Shown here in pieces: positions 21,309 to 33,859 of a stretch of DNA of 64,000 nucleotides (position 1 is the stretch's first letter; each line of letters starts with the position of its first letter). The notes below the pieces were generated by a model, which did no database searches, was not told where the DNA came from, and worked only from the letters and a program-made list of their open reading frames with translations. Source of the DNA: Hydractinia symbiolongicarpus. Lineage: Eukaryota > Cnidaria > Hydrozoa > Anthoathecata > Hydractiniidae. A program made the position numbers and the translations under genes. The DNA is taken from positions 1,426,001-1,490,000 of the forward strand of contig NC_079882.1 of NCBI RefSeq assembly GCF_029227915.1, given 5' to 3'.

Positions 21309-24300
21309 GCCCAGTGTAATCGCTGAGTTCCGGCAATCGCGTCAAATTAAGAAGAATGATATTTCTTGGTGTCCAATTGTCTCATTTATTACATTCATCA
21401 GGTCACAGTCCAAACTTAGTTCAATTAAGTCCAACAGTCAATCGTTTCACTGTTAAAAGCGATGCAACCTAATAATAACAGATAAATATCGCTAAATACA
21501 TGTTGGTACGAATATGTGACCCAACCGTTGAAACTCAAACGGACTGACACCGTTAGAAAGTCAATGAAATGTAGTTTTTGAAGCTGTCGCTATTTCTTCA
21601 GCGCGCCATAACGGATAGGATTGGTTCCACAGTAAAGAATGACTTATTTATCTAAATTTTTAAATGAAGCGCTACCACAGCGACCAGTGTAATCGCTGAT
21701 TTCCAGCAATCACTTTAAATTAAGAAGAATGTTTTTTTTGGAGTCCAATTGTCTCATTTATCACATTTATCAGGTCACAGTCCAAAGTTAGTTCAATTAA
21801 GTCCCACAGTCAATGATTTCACTGTTAAAAGCGATGCAAGCTAGTAATATCAGAAATATATCGCTAAATACATGTTGGTACGGATATGTGACCCAACCGT
21901 TGTAACTCAAACGGACTGACTTTGTTAGAAAGTCAATGAAATGTGGTTTTTGAAACTGTCTCTATTTCTTCAGCGCGCAATTACGGCTAGGATTGGTCCC
22001 ACAGTAAAAAATGACTTATTAATCTAAATTTTTAAATGAAGCGCTACCACAGCGGCCAGTGCAATCGCTGAGTTTCGGCAATCATGTCAAATTAAGAAGA
22101 ATGTTATTTCTTGGAGTCCAATTGTCTTCTTTATGACATTTATCAGGTCACAGTCCAAAGTTAGTTCAATTAAGTCCCACAGTCAATTGTTTCACTGTTA
22201 AAAGCGATGCAACCTAGTAATATCAAATAAATATCGCTAAATACATGTTGGTAGGAATATGTGACACAACCGTTGTAACTCAAACGGACTGACACCGCTA
22301 GAAAGTCAATGAAATGTAGTTTTTGAAACTGTCGCTATTTCTTCAGTGCGCGATAACGGATAGGAATGGTCCCACAGTAAAGAACGATTTATTTATCTAA
22401 ATTTTTAAATGAAGCGCTACCACAGCGCCCAGTGTAATCGCTGAGTTCCGGCAATCACGTCAAATTAAGAAGAATGATATTTCTTGGTGTCCAATTGTCT
22501 CATTTATTACATTCATCAGGTCACAGTCCAAAGTTAGGTCAATTAAGTCCAACAGTCAATCGTTTCACTGTTAAAAGCGATGCAACCTAATAATAACAGA
22601 TAAATATCGCTAAATACATGTTGGTACGTATATGTGACCCAACCGTTGAAACTCAAACGGACTGACACCGTTAGAAAGTCAATGAAATGTAGTTTTTGAA
22701 GCTGTCGCTATTTCTTCAGCGCGCGATAACGGATAGGATTGGTTCCACAGTAAAGAATGACTTATTTATCTAAATTTTTAAATGAAGCGCTACCACAGCG
22801 ACCAGTGTAATCGCTGATTTCCAGCAATCACTTCAAATTAAGAAGAATGTTTTTTTTGGAGTCCAATTGTCTCATTTATCACATTTATCAGGTCACAGTC
22901 CAAAGTTAGTTCAATTAAGTCCCACAGTCAATTGTTTCATTGTTAAAAGCTATGCAACCCAGTAATCTCAGAAAAATATCCCTAAATACATGTTGGCACC
23001 AATATGTGACCCAACCGTTGAAACTCAAACGGACTGACACCGTTAGAAAGTCAATGAATTGTGGTTTTTGAAACTGTCTCTATTTCTTCAGCGCGCAATT
23101 ACGGCTAGGATTGGTCCCACAGTAAAAAATGACTTATTAATCTAAATTTTTAAATGAAGCGCTACTACAGCACCCAGTGTAATCGCTGAGTTCCGGCAAA
23201 CATGTCAAATTAAGAAGAATGTTATTTCTTGGAGTCCAATTGTCTTCTTTATGACATTTATCAGGTCAAAGTCCAAAGTTAGTTCAATTAAGTCTCACAG
23301 TCAATTGTTTCACTGTTAAAAGCGATGCAACCTAGTAATATCAGATAAATATCGCTAAATACATGTTGGTAGGAATATGTGACACAACCGTTGTAACTCA
23401 AACGGACTGACACCGCTAGAAAGTCAATGAAATGTAGTTTTTGAAACTGTCGCTATTTCTTCAGTGCGCGATAACGGATAGGAATGGTCCCACAGTAAAA
23501 AATGACTTATTAATCTAAATTTTTAAATGAAGCGCTACTACAGCACCCAGTGTAATCGCTGAGTTCCGGCAAACATGTCAAATTAAGAAGAATGTTATTT
23601 CTTGGAGTCCAATTGTCTTCTTTATGACATTTATCAGGTCACAGTCCAAAGTTAGTTCAATTAAGTCCCACAGTCAATTGTTTCACTGTTAAAAGCGATG
23701 CAACCTAGTAATATCAGATAAATATCGCTAAATACATGTTGGTAGGAATATGTGACACAACCGTTGTAACTCAAACGGACTGACACCGCTAGAAAGTCAA
23801 TGAAATGTAGTTTTTGAAACTGTCGCTATTTCTTCAGTGCGCGATAACGGATAGGAATGGTCCCACAGTAAAGAACGATTTATTTATCTAAATTTTTAAA
23901 TGAAGCGCTACCACAGCGCCCAGTGTAATCGCTGAGTTCCGGCAATCACGTCAAATTAAGAAGAATGATATTTCTTGGTGTCCAATTGTCTCATTTATTA
24001 CATTCATCAGGTCACAGTCCAAAGTTAGTTCAATTATGTCCAACAGTCAATCGTTTCACTGTTAAAAGCGATGCAACCTAATAAGAACAGATAAATATCG
24101 CTAAATACATGTTGGTACGAATATGTGACCCAACCGTTGAAACTCAAACGGACTGACACCGTTAGAAAGTCAATGAAATGTAGTTTTTGAAGCTGTCGCT
24201 ATTTCTTCAGCGCGCGATAACGGATAGGATTGGTTCCACAGTAAAAAATGACTTATTTATCTAAATTTTTAAATGAAGCGCTACCACAGCGACCAGTGTA

Positions 24301-24360
24301 ATCGCTGATTTCCAGCAATCACTTCAAATTAAGAAGAATGTTTTTTTTGGAGTCCAATTG
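21309..24360 (+). repeat. Satellite array, tetrameric family resumed after the LINE
   Basis: About eight monomers continue the array in phase with 17870. The marker CATTTATTACATTCATCAGG after TTGGTGTCC lies near 22501 and 23992, giving a 1491-bp offset equal to the tetramer at 12844. Two adjacent monomers around 23215-23960 are near duplicates (GTCTTCTTTATGACATT near 23243 and 23616), a monomer-level duplication inserted into the tetramer pattern. No gene is visible. Confidence 0.93.
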
Positions 24361-27300
24361 TCTCATTTATCACATTTATCAGGTCACAGTCCAAAGTTAG
24401 TTCAATTAAGTCCCACAGTCAATTGTTTCATTGTTAAAAGCTATGCAACCCAGTAATCTCAGAAAAATATCCCTAAATACATGTTGGCACCAATATGTGA
24501 CCCAACCGTTGTAACTCAGACGGACTGACACCGTTAGAAAGTCAATGAATTGTGGTTTTTGAAACTGTCTCTATTTCTTCAGCGCGCAATTACGGCTAGG
24601 ATTGGTCCCACAGTAAAAAATGACTTATTAATCTAAATTTTTAAATGAAGCGCTACTACAGCACCCGGTGTAATCGCTGAGTTCCGGCAAACATGTCAAA
24701 TTAAGAAGAATGTTATTTCTTGGAGTCCGATTTTGTCATTTATCACATTTATCAGGTCACAGTCCAAAGTTAGTTCAATTAAGTCTCACAGTCAATCGTT
24801 TCACTGTTAAAAGCGATGCAACCTAGTAATATCAGATAAATATCGCTAAATACATGTTGGTACGAATATGTGACCCAACCGTTGTAACTCAAACGGACTG
24901 ACACCGTTAGAAATTCAATGAAATGTAGTTATTGAAACTGTCGCTATTTCTTCAGCGCGCGATAACGGATAGGAATGGTCCCACAGTAAGGAGCGATTTA
25001 TTTATCTAAATTTTTAAATGAAGCGCTACCACAGCGCCCAGTGTAATCGCTGCGTTCCGGCAATCATGGCAAATTAAGAAGAATGTTATTTCTTGGAGTC
25101 CAATTGTCTCACTTTAACATTTATAAGGTCACAGTCCATAATCAGTTCAATTTAGTCCCACAGTCAATCGTTTACCTGTTAAAAGCGATGCAACCTAGTA
25201 ATATGAGAAAAATATTGCTAAATAGATGTTGGTACGATTATGGGACGCAACCGTTGTAACTGAAGCGGATTGATACCGTTAGAAAGTCAATGAAATGTAG
25301 TTTTTGAAACTGTCGCTATTTTTTCAACGCGCGATAACAGCTAGGATTGGTCGCACAGTAAAAATAACTTTTACCTAAACTTTTAGTTGAAGCGCTACCA
25401 CAGCGCCCAGTGCAATCGCTGAGATTCGGCAATCATTTCAAATTAAGAGGAATGTTATTTCTTGGAGTCCAATTGTCTCACTTTCACATTTATAAAGTCA
25501 CAGTTTATAATCAGTTCAATTAAGTCCCACAGTCAATCGTTTCATTGTTAAAAGGCATACAATCTAGTAATACCTGAACAATATCAAGAAAGACATGTTG
25601 GTACAAATATGTGACTTAACCGTTTTAACTCAAACGGACCGACACCGTTAGAAATTCAATTAAATGTAGTTTTTGAAACTGTCGCTACTTCTTCAGCGCG
25701 CAATAACATCTAGGATTGGTCCCACAGTAAAAAATGACTTATTTATCTAAATTTTTAAAGGAAGCGCTACCACAGCGACCAGTGTAATCGCTGATTTCCA
25801 GCAATCACTTCAAATTAAGAAAAATGTTTTTTTTGGAGTCCAATTGTCTCATTTATCACATTTATCAGGTCACAGTCCAAAGTTAGTTCAATTAAGTCCC
25901 ACAGTCAATTGTTTCATTGTTAAAAGCTATGCAACCCAGTAATCTCAGAAAAATATCCCTAAATACATGTTGGCACCAATATGTGACCCAACCGTTGTAA
26001 CTCAGACGGACTGACACCGTTAGAAAGTCAATGAATTGTGGTTTTTGAAACTGTCTCTATTTCTTCAGCGCGCAATTACGGCTAGGATTGGTCCCACAGT
26101 AAAAAATGACTTATTAATCTAAATTTTTAAATGAAGCGCTACTACAGCACCCGGTGTAATCGCTGAGTTCCGGCAAACATGTCAAATTAAGAAGAATGTT
26201 ATTTCTTGGAGTCCGATTTTGTCATTTATCACATTTATCAGGTCACAGTCCAAAGTTAGTTCAATTAAGTCTCACAGTCAATCGTTTCACTGTTAAAAGC
26301 GATGCAACCTAGTAATATCAGATAAATATCGCTAAATACATGTTGGTACGAATATGTGACCCAACCGTTGTAACTCAAACGGACTGACACCGTTAGAAAT
26401 TCAATGAAATGTAGTTATTGAAACTGTCGCTATTTCTTCAGCGCGCGATAACGGATAGGAATGGTCCCACAGTAAGGAGCGATTTATTTATCTAAATTTT
26501 TAAATGAAGCGCTACCACAGCGCCCAGTGTAATCGCTGCGTTCCGGCAATCATGGCAAATTAAGAAGAATGTTATTTCTTGGAGTCCAATTGTCTCACTT
26601 TAACATTTATAAGGTCACAGTCCATAATCAGTTCAATTTAGTCCCACAGTCAATCGTTTACCTGTTAAAAGCGATGCAACCTAGTAATATGAGAAAAATA
26701 TTGCTAAATAGATGTTGGTACGATTATGGGACGCAACCGTTGTAACTGAAGCGGATTGATACCGTTAGAAAGTCAATGAAATGTAGTTTTTGAAACTGTC
26801 GCTATTTTTTCAACGCGCGATAACAGCTAGGATTGGTCGCACAGTAAAAATAACTTTTACCTAAACTTTTAGTTGAAGCGCTACCACAGCGCCCAGTGCA
26901 ATCGCTGAGATTCGGCAATCATTTCAAATTAAGAGGAATGTTATTTCTTGGAGTCCAATTGTCTCACTTTCACATTTATAAAGTCACAGTTTATAATCAG
27001 TTCAATTAAGTCCCACAGTCAATCGTTTCATTGTTAAAAGGCATACAATCTAGTAATACCTGAACAATATCAAGAAAGACATGTTGGTACAAATATGTGA
27101 CTTAACCGTTTTAACTCAAACGGACCGACACCGTTAGAAATTCAATTAAATGTAGTTTTTGAAACTGTCGCTACTTCTTCAGCGCGCAATAACATCTAGG
27201 ATTGGTCCCACAGTAAAAAATGACTTATTTATCTAAATTTTTAAAGGAAGCGCTACCACAGCGACCAGTGTAATCGCTGATTTCCAGCAATCACTTCAAA

Positions 27301-27370
27301 TTAAGAAAAATGTTTTTTTTGGAGTCCAATTGTCTCATTTATCACATTTATCAGGTCACAGTCCAAAGTT
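24361..27370 (+). repeat. Near-identical tetramer duplication, 1486-bp period
   Basis: The segment from about 24361 to 25846 is repeated as about 25847 to 27332 with a constant offset of 1486 bases. Examples are TGGCACCAATATGTG at 24485 and 25971, and TTAAAGGAAGCG at 25755 and 27241. Rare variants such as GATTATGGGACGC, AAGAGGAATG and CTTAACCGTTTTAACTC occur in both. I found hardly any mismatch on reading. Homology to the next unit fails at about 27370. This is among the most recent exchanges in the window. Confidence 0.93.
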
Positions 27371-30300
27371 ACTTCAATTAAGTCTCACAGTCAATCGTTT
27401 CACTGTTAAAAGCGATGCAACCTAGTAATATCAGATGAATATCGCTAAATACATGTTGGTACGAATATGTGACCCAACCGTTGTAACTCAAACGGACTGA
27501 CACCATTAAAAATTCAATGAAATGTAGTTATTGAAACTGTCGCTATTTCTTCAGCGCGCGATAACGGACAGGAATGGTCCCACAGTAAGGAGCGATTTAT
27601 TTATCTAAATTTTTAAATGAAGCCCTACCACAGCGCCCAGTGTAATCGCTGAGTTCCAGCAATCATGTCAAATTAAGAAGAATGTTATTTCTTGGAATCC
27701 AATTGTCTCACTTTAACATTTATAAGGTCACAGTCCATAATCAGTTCAATTTAGTCCCACAGTCAATCGTTTAACTGTTAAAAGCGATGCAACCTAGTAA
27801 TATGAGAAAAATATTGCTAAATAGATGTTGGTACGATTATGTGACGCAGCCGTTGTAACTGAAGCGGATTGATACCGTTAGAATGTCAATGAAATGTAGT
27901 TTTTGAAACTGTCTATATTGTTTCAGCGCGCGATAACAGCTAGGATTGGTCCCACAATAAAAAATGACTTATTAATCTAAATTTTTAAATGAACCGCTAC
28001 CACAGCGCCCAGTGTAATGGCTGAGTTTCGGCAAACATTTCAAATTAAGAAGAATGTTATTTCTTAGAGTCCAATTGTCTCACTTTCGCATTTATAAAGT
28101 CACAGTTTATAATCAGTTCAATTAAGTCCCACAGTCAATCGTTTCACTGTTAAAAGCCATACAAACTAGTAAAACCGGAAAAATATCACGAAATGCATGT
28201 AGGTACCAATATGTGACTCAACCGTTGTAACTTAAACGGATTGATACTGTTAGAAAGTCAATGAAATGTAGTTCTTGAAGCTATCGCTTATTCTTCAGCG
28301 CGCGATAACGGCTAGGATTGACCCCACAGTAAAGAATGACTTACTTATATAAATTCTTAAATGAAGCGCTACCACAGCGCCCAGTGAAAACGCTGAGTTC
28401 AGGCAATCACGTCAAATTAAGAAGAATGTTATTTCTTGGAGTCCAATTGTCTCATTTATGACATTTATCAGGTCACAGTCCAAAGTTAGTTCAATTAAGT
28501 CCCACAGTCAATTGTTTCACTGTTAAAAGCGATGCAACCTAGTAATATCAGATAAATATCGCTAAATACATGTTGGTACAAATATGTGACTCAACTGTTG
28601 TAACTCAAACGGACTGACACCGTTAGAAAGTCATTGAAATGTAGTTTTTGAAGCTGTCGGTATTTTTTCAGCTCGCGCTAACGGCTAGGATTGGTCCCAC
28701 ATTAAAAAAATGACTTTTTTATCTTAATTCTTAAATGAAGCGCTACCACAGGGCCCAGTGCAATCGCTGATATTCGGCAATCATTTCAATTTAAGAAGAA
28801 TGTTATTTCTTGGAGTCCAATTGTCTCATTAATCACATTTATCAGGTCACAGTCCAAAGTTAGTTCAATTAAGTCCCACAGTCAATCGTTTCATTATTAT
28901 GAGCGATGAAACCTAGTAACATCGGAAAAATATCGCTAAATACATGTTGGTACGAATATATGACCCAAGCGTTGTAACTCAAACGGCCTGACACCGCTAG
29001 AAAGTCAATGAAATGTAGTTTTTGAAACTGTCGCTATTTCTTCAGCGCGCGATAACGGCTAGGATTGGTCGCACAGTAAAAATGACTTATTTACCTAAAC
29101 TTTTAGTTGCAGCGCTACCATAGCGGCCAGTGCAATCGCTCAGTTTCGGCAATCATGTCAAATTAAGAAGAATGTTATTTCTTGGAGTCCAATTGTTTCC
29201 TTTATGACATTTATCAGGTCACAGTCCAAAGTTAGTTCATTTAAGTCCCACATTCAATCGTTTTATTGTTATAAGCGATGCAACCTAGTAATATCAGATA
29301 AATATCGCTAAATACATATTGGTACGAATATATGACCCAACCGTTGTAACTCAAACGGCCTGACACCGCTAGAAAGTCAATGAAATGTAGTTTTTGAAAC
29401 TGTCGCTATTTCTTCAGCGCGCGATAACGGTTAGGATTGATCGCACAGTAAAAATGAATTTTTTACCTAAACTTTTAGTTGAAGCGCTACCATAGCGGCC
29501 AGTGCAATCGCTGAGATTCGGCAATCATTTCAAATTAAGAAGAATGTTATTTCTTGGAGTCCAATTGTCTCACTTTCACATTTATAAAGTCACAGTTTAT
29601 AATCAGTTAAATTAAGTCCCGCAGTCAATCGTTTCATTGTTAAAAGGCATACAATCTAGTAATACCTGAATAATATCAAGAAATACATGTTGGTACAAAT
29701 ATGTGACTCAACCGTTGTAACTCAAACGGACTGACACCGTTAGAAATTCAATTAAATGTAGTTTTTGAAACTGTCGCTATTTCTTCAGCGCGTGATAAGG
29801 GCTAGGATTGGTCCCACATTAAAAAAATGACTTTTTTATCTTAATTCTTAAATGAAGCGCTACCACAGCGCCCAGTGTAATCGCTGAGTTTCGGCAATCA
29901 TGTCAACTTAAGAAGAATGTCATTTCTTGGAGTCCACTTGTCTCAGTTATAACATCTATAAGGTCACAGACCAAAGTTAGTTCAATTAAGTCCCACAGTC
30001 AATCGTTTCACTGGTAAAAGCGATGCAACCTAGTAATATGAGACAAATATCGCTAAATACATGTTGGTACGAATATGTGACGCAACTCTTGTAACTAAAG
30101 CGGATTGATACCGTTAGAAAGTCAATGAAAAGTGGTTTTTGAAACTGTCGCTAATTCTTCAGCGCGCGATAACTGCTAGGATTGGTCCCACAGTAAAGAA
30201 TGACTTATTTACCTAAACATTTAAATGAAGCGCTTCCACAGCGCCCAGTTTAATCGCTGTGTTCCGGCAATCACGTCAAATTAAGAAGAATGATATTTCT

Positions 30301-30389
30301 TGGAGTCCAATTGTCTCATTTATCACATTTATCAGGTCACAGTCCAAAGTTAGTTCAATTAAGTCCCACAGTCAATCGTTTCACTGTTA
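27371..30389 (+). repeat. Satellite array, more diverged monomers
   Basis: About eight monomers without an obvious repeated higher-order unit. Unusual variants include AACTAGTAAAACCGG with AAATGCATGTAGG near 28162-28203, TGTCTATATTG near 27911 and GCTCGCGCTAACGG near 28671. The lack of close relatives suggests older, less homogenised copies. The monomer landmark order and orientation are unchanged. No gene is visible. Confidence 0.93.
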
Positions 30390-32540
30390 AAAGCGATGCA
30401 ACCTAGTAATATGAGACAAATATCGCTAAATACATGTTGGTACGAATATGTGACGCAACCGTTGTAACCGAAGCGGATTAATACCATTAAAAAGTCAATA
30501 AAATGTAGTTTTTGAAACTGTCGCAATTTCTTCAGCGCGCGATAACGGCTAGGATTGGTCCCACAGTAACGAATGACTTACTTATTAAATTCTTAAATGA
30601 AGCACTACCACAGAACCCAGTGTAATCGCTGAGTTCCGGCAATCACGTCAAATTAAGAAGAATGTTATTTCTTGGAGTCCACTTGTCTCACTTATAACAT
30701 TTATAAGGTCACAGTCCAAAGTTAGTTCAATTAAGTCCCACAGTCAATCGTTTCACTGTTAAAAGCGATGCAACCTAGTAATATGAGAAAAATATCGCTA
30801 AATACATGTTGGTACAAATATATGACGCCATTGTTGTAACTGAAGCGGATTGATACCGTTAGAAAGTCAATGAAAAGTAGTTTTTGAAACTGTCGCTATT
30901 TTTTCAGCGCGTGATAACGGCTAGGATTGGTCCCACAGTAAAAAAATGACTTTTTTATCTTAATTCTTAAATCAAGCGCTACCACAGCGCCCAGTGCAAT
31001 CGCTGAGTTTCAGCAATCATGTCAAATTAAGAAGAATGTTATTTCTTGGAGTCCAATGGTCTCCTTTATGACATTTATCAGGTCACAGACCGAAATCAGT
31101 TCAATTTAGTCCCACATTCAATCGTTTCACTGTTAAAAGCGATGGAACCTAGTGATATGAGACAAATATCGTTAAGAACATGTTGGTACGGATATGTGAC
31201 GCAACCGTTGTAACTAAAGCGGATTGATACCGTTAGAAAGTCAATGAAAAGTAGTTTGTGAAACTGTCGCAATTTCTTCAGCGCGCGATAACGGCTAGGA
31301 TTGGTCCCACAGTAACGAATGACTTATTTATTAAATTCTTAAATAAAGCACTACCATAGAACACAGTGTAATCGCTGAGTTCCGGCAATCACGTCAAATT
31401 AAGAAGAATGTTATTTCTTGGAGTCCACTTGTCTCAGTTATAACATCTATAAGGTCACAGACCAAAGTTAGTTCAATTAAGTCCCACAGTCAATCGTTTC
31501 ACTGGTAAAAGCGATGCAACCTAGTAATATGAGACAAATATCGCTAAATACATGTTGGTACGAATATGTGACGCAACCGTTGTAACCGAAGCGGATTAAT
31601 ACCATTAAAAAGTCAATAAAATGTAGTTTTTGAAACTGTCGCAATTTCTTCAGCGCGCGATAACGGCTAGGATTGGTCCCACAGTAACGAATGACTTACT
31701 TATTAAATTCTTAAATGAAGCACTACCACAGAACCCAGTGTAATCGCTGAGTTCCGGCAATCACGTCAAATTAAGAAGAATGTTATTTCTTGGAGTCCAC
31801 TTGTCTCACTTATAACATTTATAAGGTCACAGTCCAAAGTTAGTTCAATTAAGTCCCACAGTCAATCGTTTCACTGTTAAAAGCGATGCAACCTAGTAAT
31901 ATGAGAAAAATATCGCTAAATACATGTTGGTACAAATATATGACGCCATTGTTGTAACTGAAGCGGATTGATACCGTTAGAAAGTCAATGAAAAGTAGTT
32001 TTTGAAACTGTCGCTATTTTTTCAGCGCGTGATAACGGCTAGGATTGGTCCCACAGTAAAAAAATGACTTTTTTATCTTAATTCTTAAATCAAGCGCTAC
32101 CACAGCGCCCAGTGCAATCGCTGAGTTTCAGCAATCATGTCAAATTAAGAAGAATGTTATTTCTTGGAGTCCAATGGTCTCCTTTATGACATTTATCAGG
32201 TCACAGACCGAAATCAGTTCAATTTAGTCCCACATTCAATCGTTTCACTGTTAAAAGCGATGGAACCTAGTGATATGAGACAAATATCGTTAAGAACATG
32301 TTGGTACGGATATGTGACGCAACCGTTGTAACTAAAGCGGATTGATACCGGTAGAAAGTCAATGAAAAGTAGTTTGTGAAACTGTCGCAATTTCTTCAGC
32401 GCGCGATAACGGCTAGGATTGGTCCCACAGTAACGAATGACTTATTTATTAAATTCTTAATTAAAGCACTACCATAGAACACAGTGTAATCGCTGAGTTC
32501 CGGCAATCACGTCAAATTAAGAAGAATGTTATTTCTTGGA
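30390..32540 (+). repeat. Trimeric higher-order repeat, 1118-bp period
   Basis: Three monomers starting near 30390 are repeated from about 31508 at an offset of 1118 bases. An example is GTTGTAACCGAAGCGG at 30461 and 31579. Shared variants include ATGACGCCATTGTTG, CTTAAATCAAGCGC and GATGGAACCTAGTGATATG. Single differences such as ACCGTTAG against ACCGGTAG are visible. Boundaries are approximate because the neighbouring monomers are related. Confidence 0.88.
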
Positions 32541-33859
32541 GTCCAATTGTCTCACTTATAACATTTATAAGGTCACAGACCAAAATCAGTTCAATTTAGT
32601 CCCACATTCAATCGTTTCATTGTTAAAAGCGATGCAACCTAGTAACATCGGAAAAATATCGCTAAATACATGTTGGTACGAATATATGACCCAACCTTTG
32701 TAACTCAAACGGACTGACACCGTTAGAAAGTCATTGAAATGTAGTTTTGAAACTGTCGGTATTTCTTTAGCTTGCGATAACGGCTAGGATTGGTCGCACA
32801 GTAAAAATGACTTATTTACCTAAACTTTTAGTTGAAGCACTACCATAGCGGCCAGTGCAATCGCTGAGTTTCGGCAATCATGTCAAATTAAGAAGAATGT
32901 TATTTCTTGGAGTCCAATTGTTTCCTTTATGACATTTATCAGGTCACAGTCCAAAGTTAGTTCAATTAAGTCCCACAGTCAATTGTTTCACTGTTAAAAG
33001 CGATGCAACCTAGTAATATCAGATAAATATCGCTAAATACATGTTGGTGGGAATATGTGACCCAACCCTTGTAACTCAAACGGACTGACACCGTTAGAAA
33101 GTCATTGAAATGTAGTTTTGAAACTGTCGGTATTTCTTTAGCTTGCGATAACGGCTAGGATTGGTCGCACAGTAAAAATGACTTATTTACCTAAACTTTT
33201 AGTTGAAGCACTACCATAGCGGCCAGTGCAATCGCTGAGTTTCGGCAATCATGTCAAATTAAGAAGAATGTTATTTCTTGGAGTCCAGTCAATTGTTTCC
33301 TTTATGACATTTATCAGGTCACAGTCCAAAGTTAGTTCAATTAAGTCCCACAGTCAATCGTTTCATTGTTAAAAGCGATGCAACCTAGTAACATCGGAAA
33401 AATATCGCTAAATACATGTTGGTACGAATATATGACCCAACCGTTGTAACTCAAACGGCCTGACACCGCTAGAAAGTCAAGGAAATGTAGTTTTTGAAAC
33501 GGTCGCTATTTCTTCAGCGCGCGATAACGGCTAGGATTGGTCGCACAGTAAAAATGACTTATTTACCTAAACTTTTAGTTGAAGCACTACCATAGCGGCC
33601 AGTGCAATCGCTGAGTTTCGGCAATCATGTCAAATTAAGAAGAATACTATTTCTTGGAGTCCAATTGTTTCCTTTATGACATTTATCAGGTCACAGTCCA
33701 AAGTTAGTTCAATTAAGTCCCACAGTCAATTGTTTCACTGTTAAAAGCGATGCAACCTAGTAATATCAGATAAATATCGCTAAATACATGTTGGTAGGAA
33801 TATGTGACCCAACCGTTGTAACTCAAACGGACTGACACCGTTAGAAAGTCATTGAAATG
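32541..33859 (+). repeat. Satellite array with a duplicated monomer
   Basis: About three and a half monomers. Consecutive copies near 32690 and 33062 share CTTTAGCTTGCGATAACGG and a shortened TAGTTTTGAAACTGTCGG, so one monomer was duplicated. Near 33281 a copy reads GAGTCCAGTCAATTG where others read GAGTCCAATTG, a 4-base insertion seen once. No gene is visible. Confidence 0.92.
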
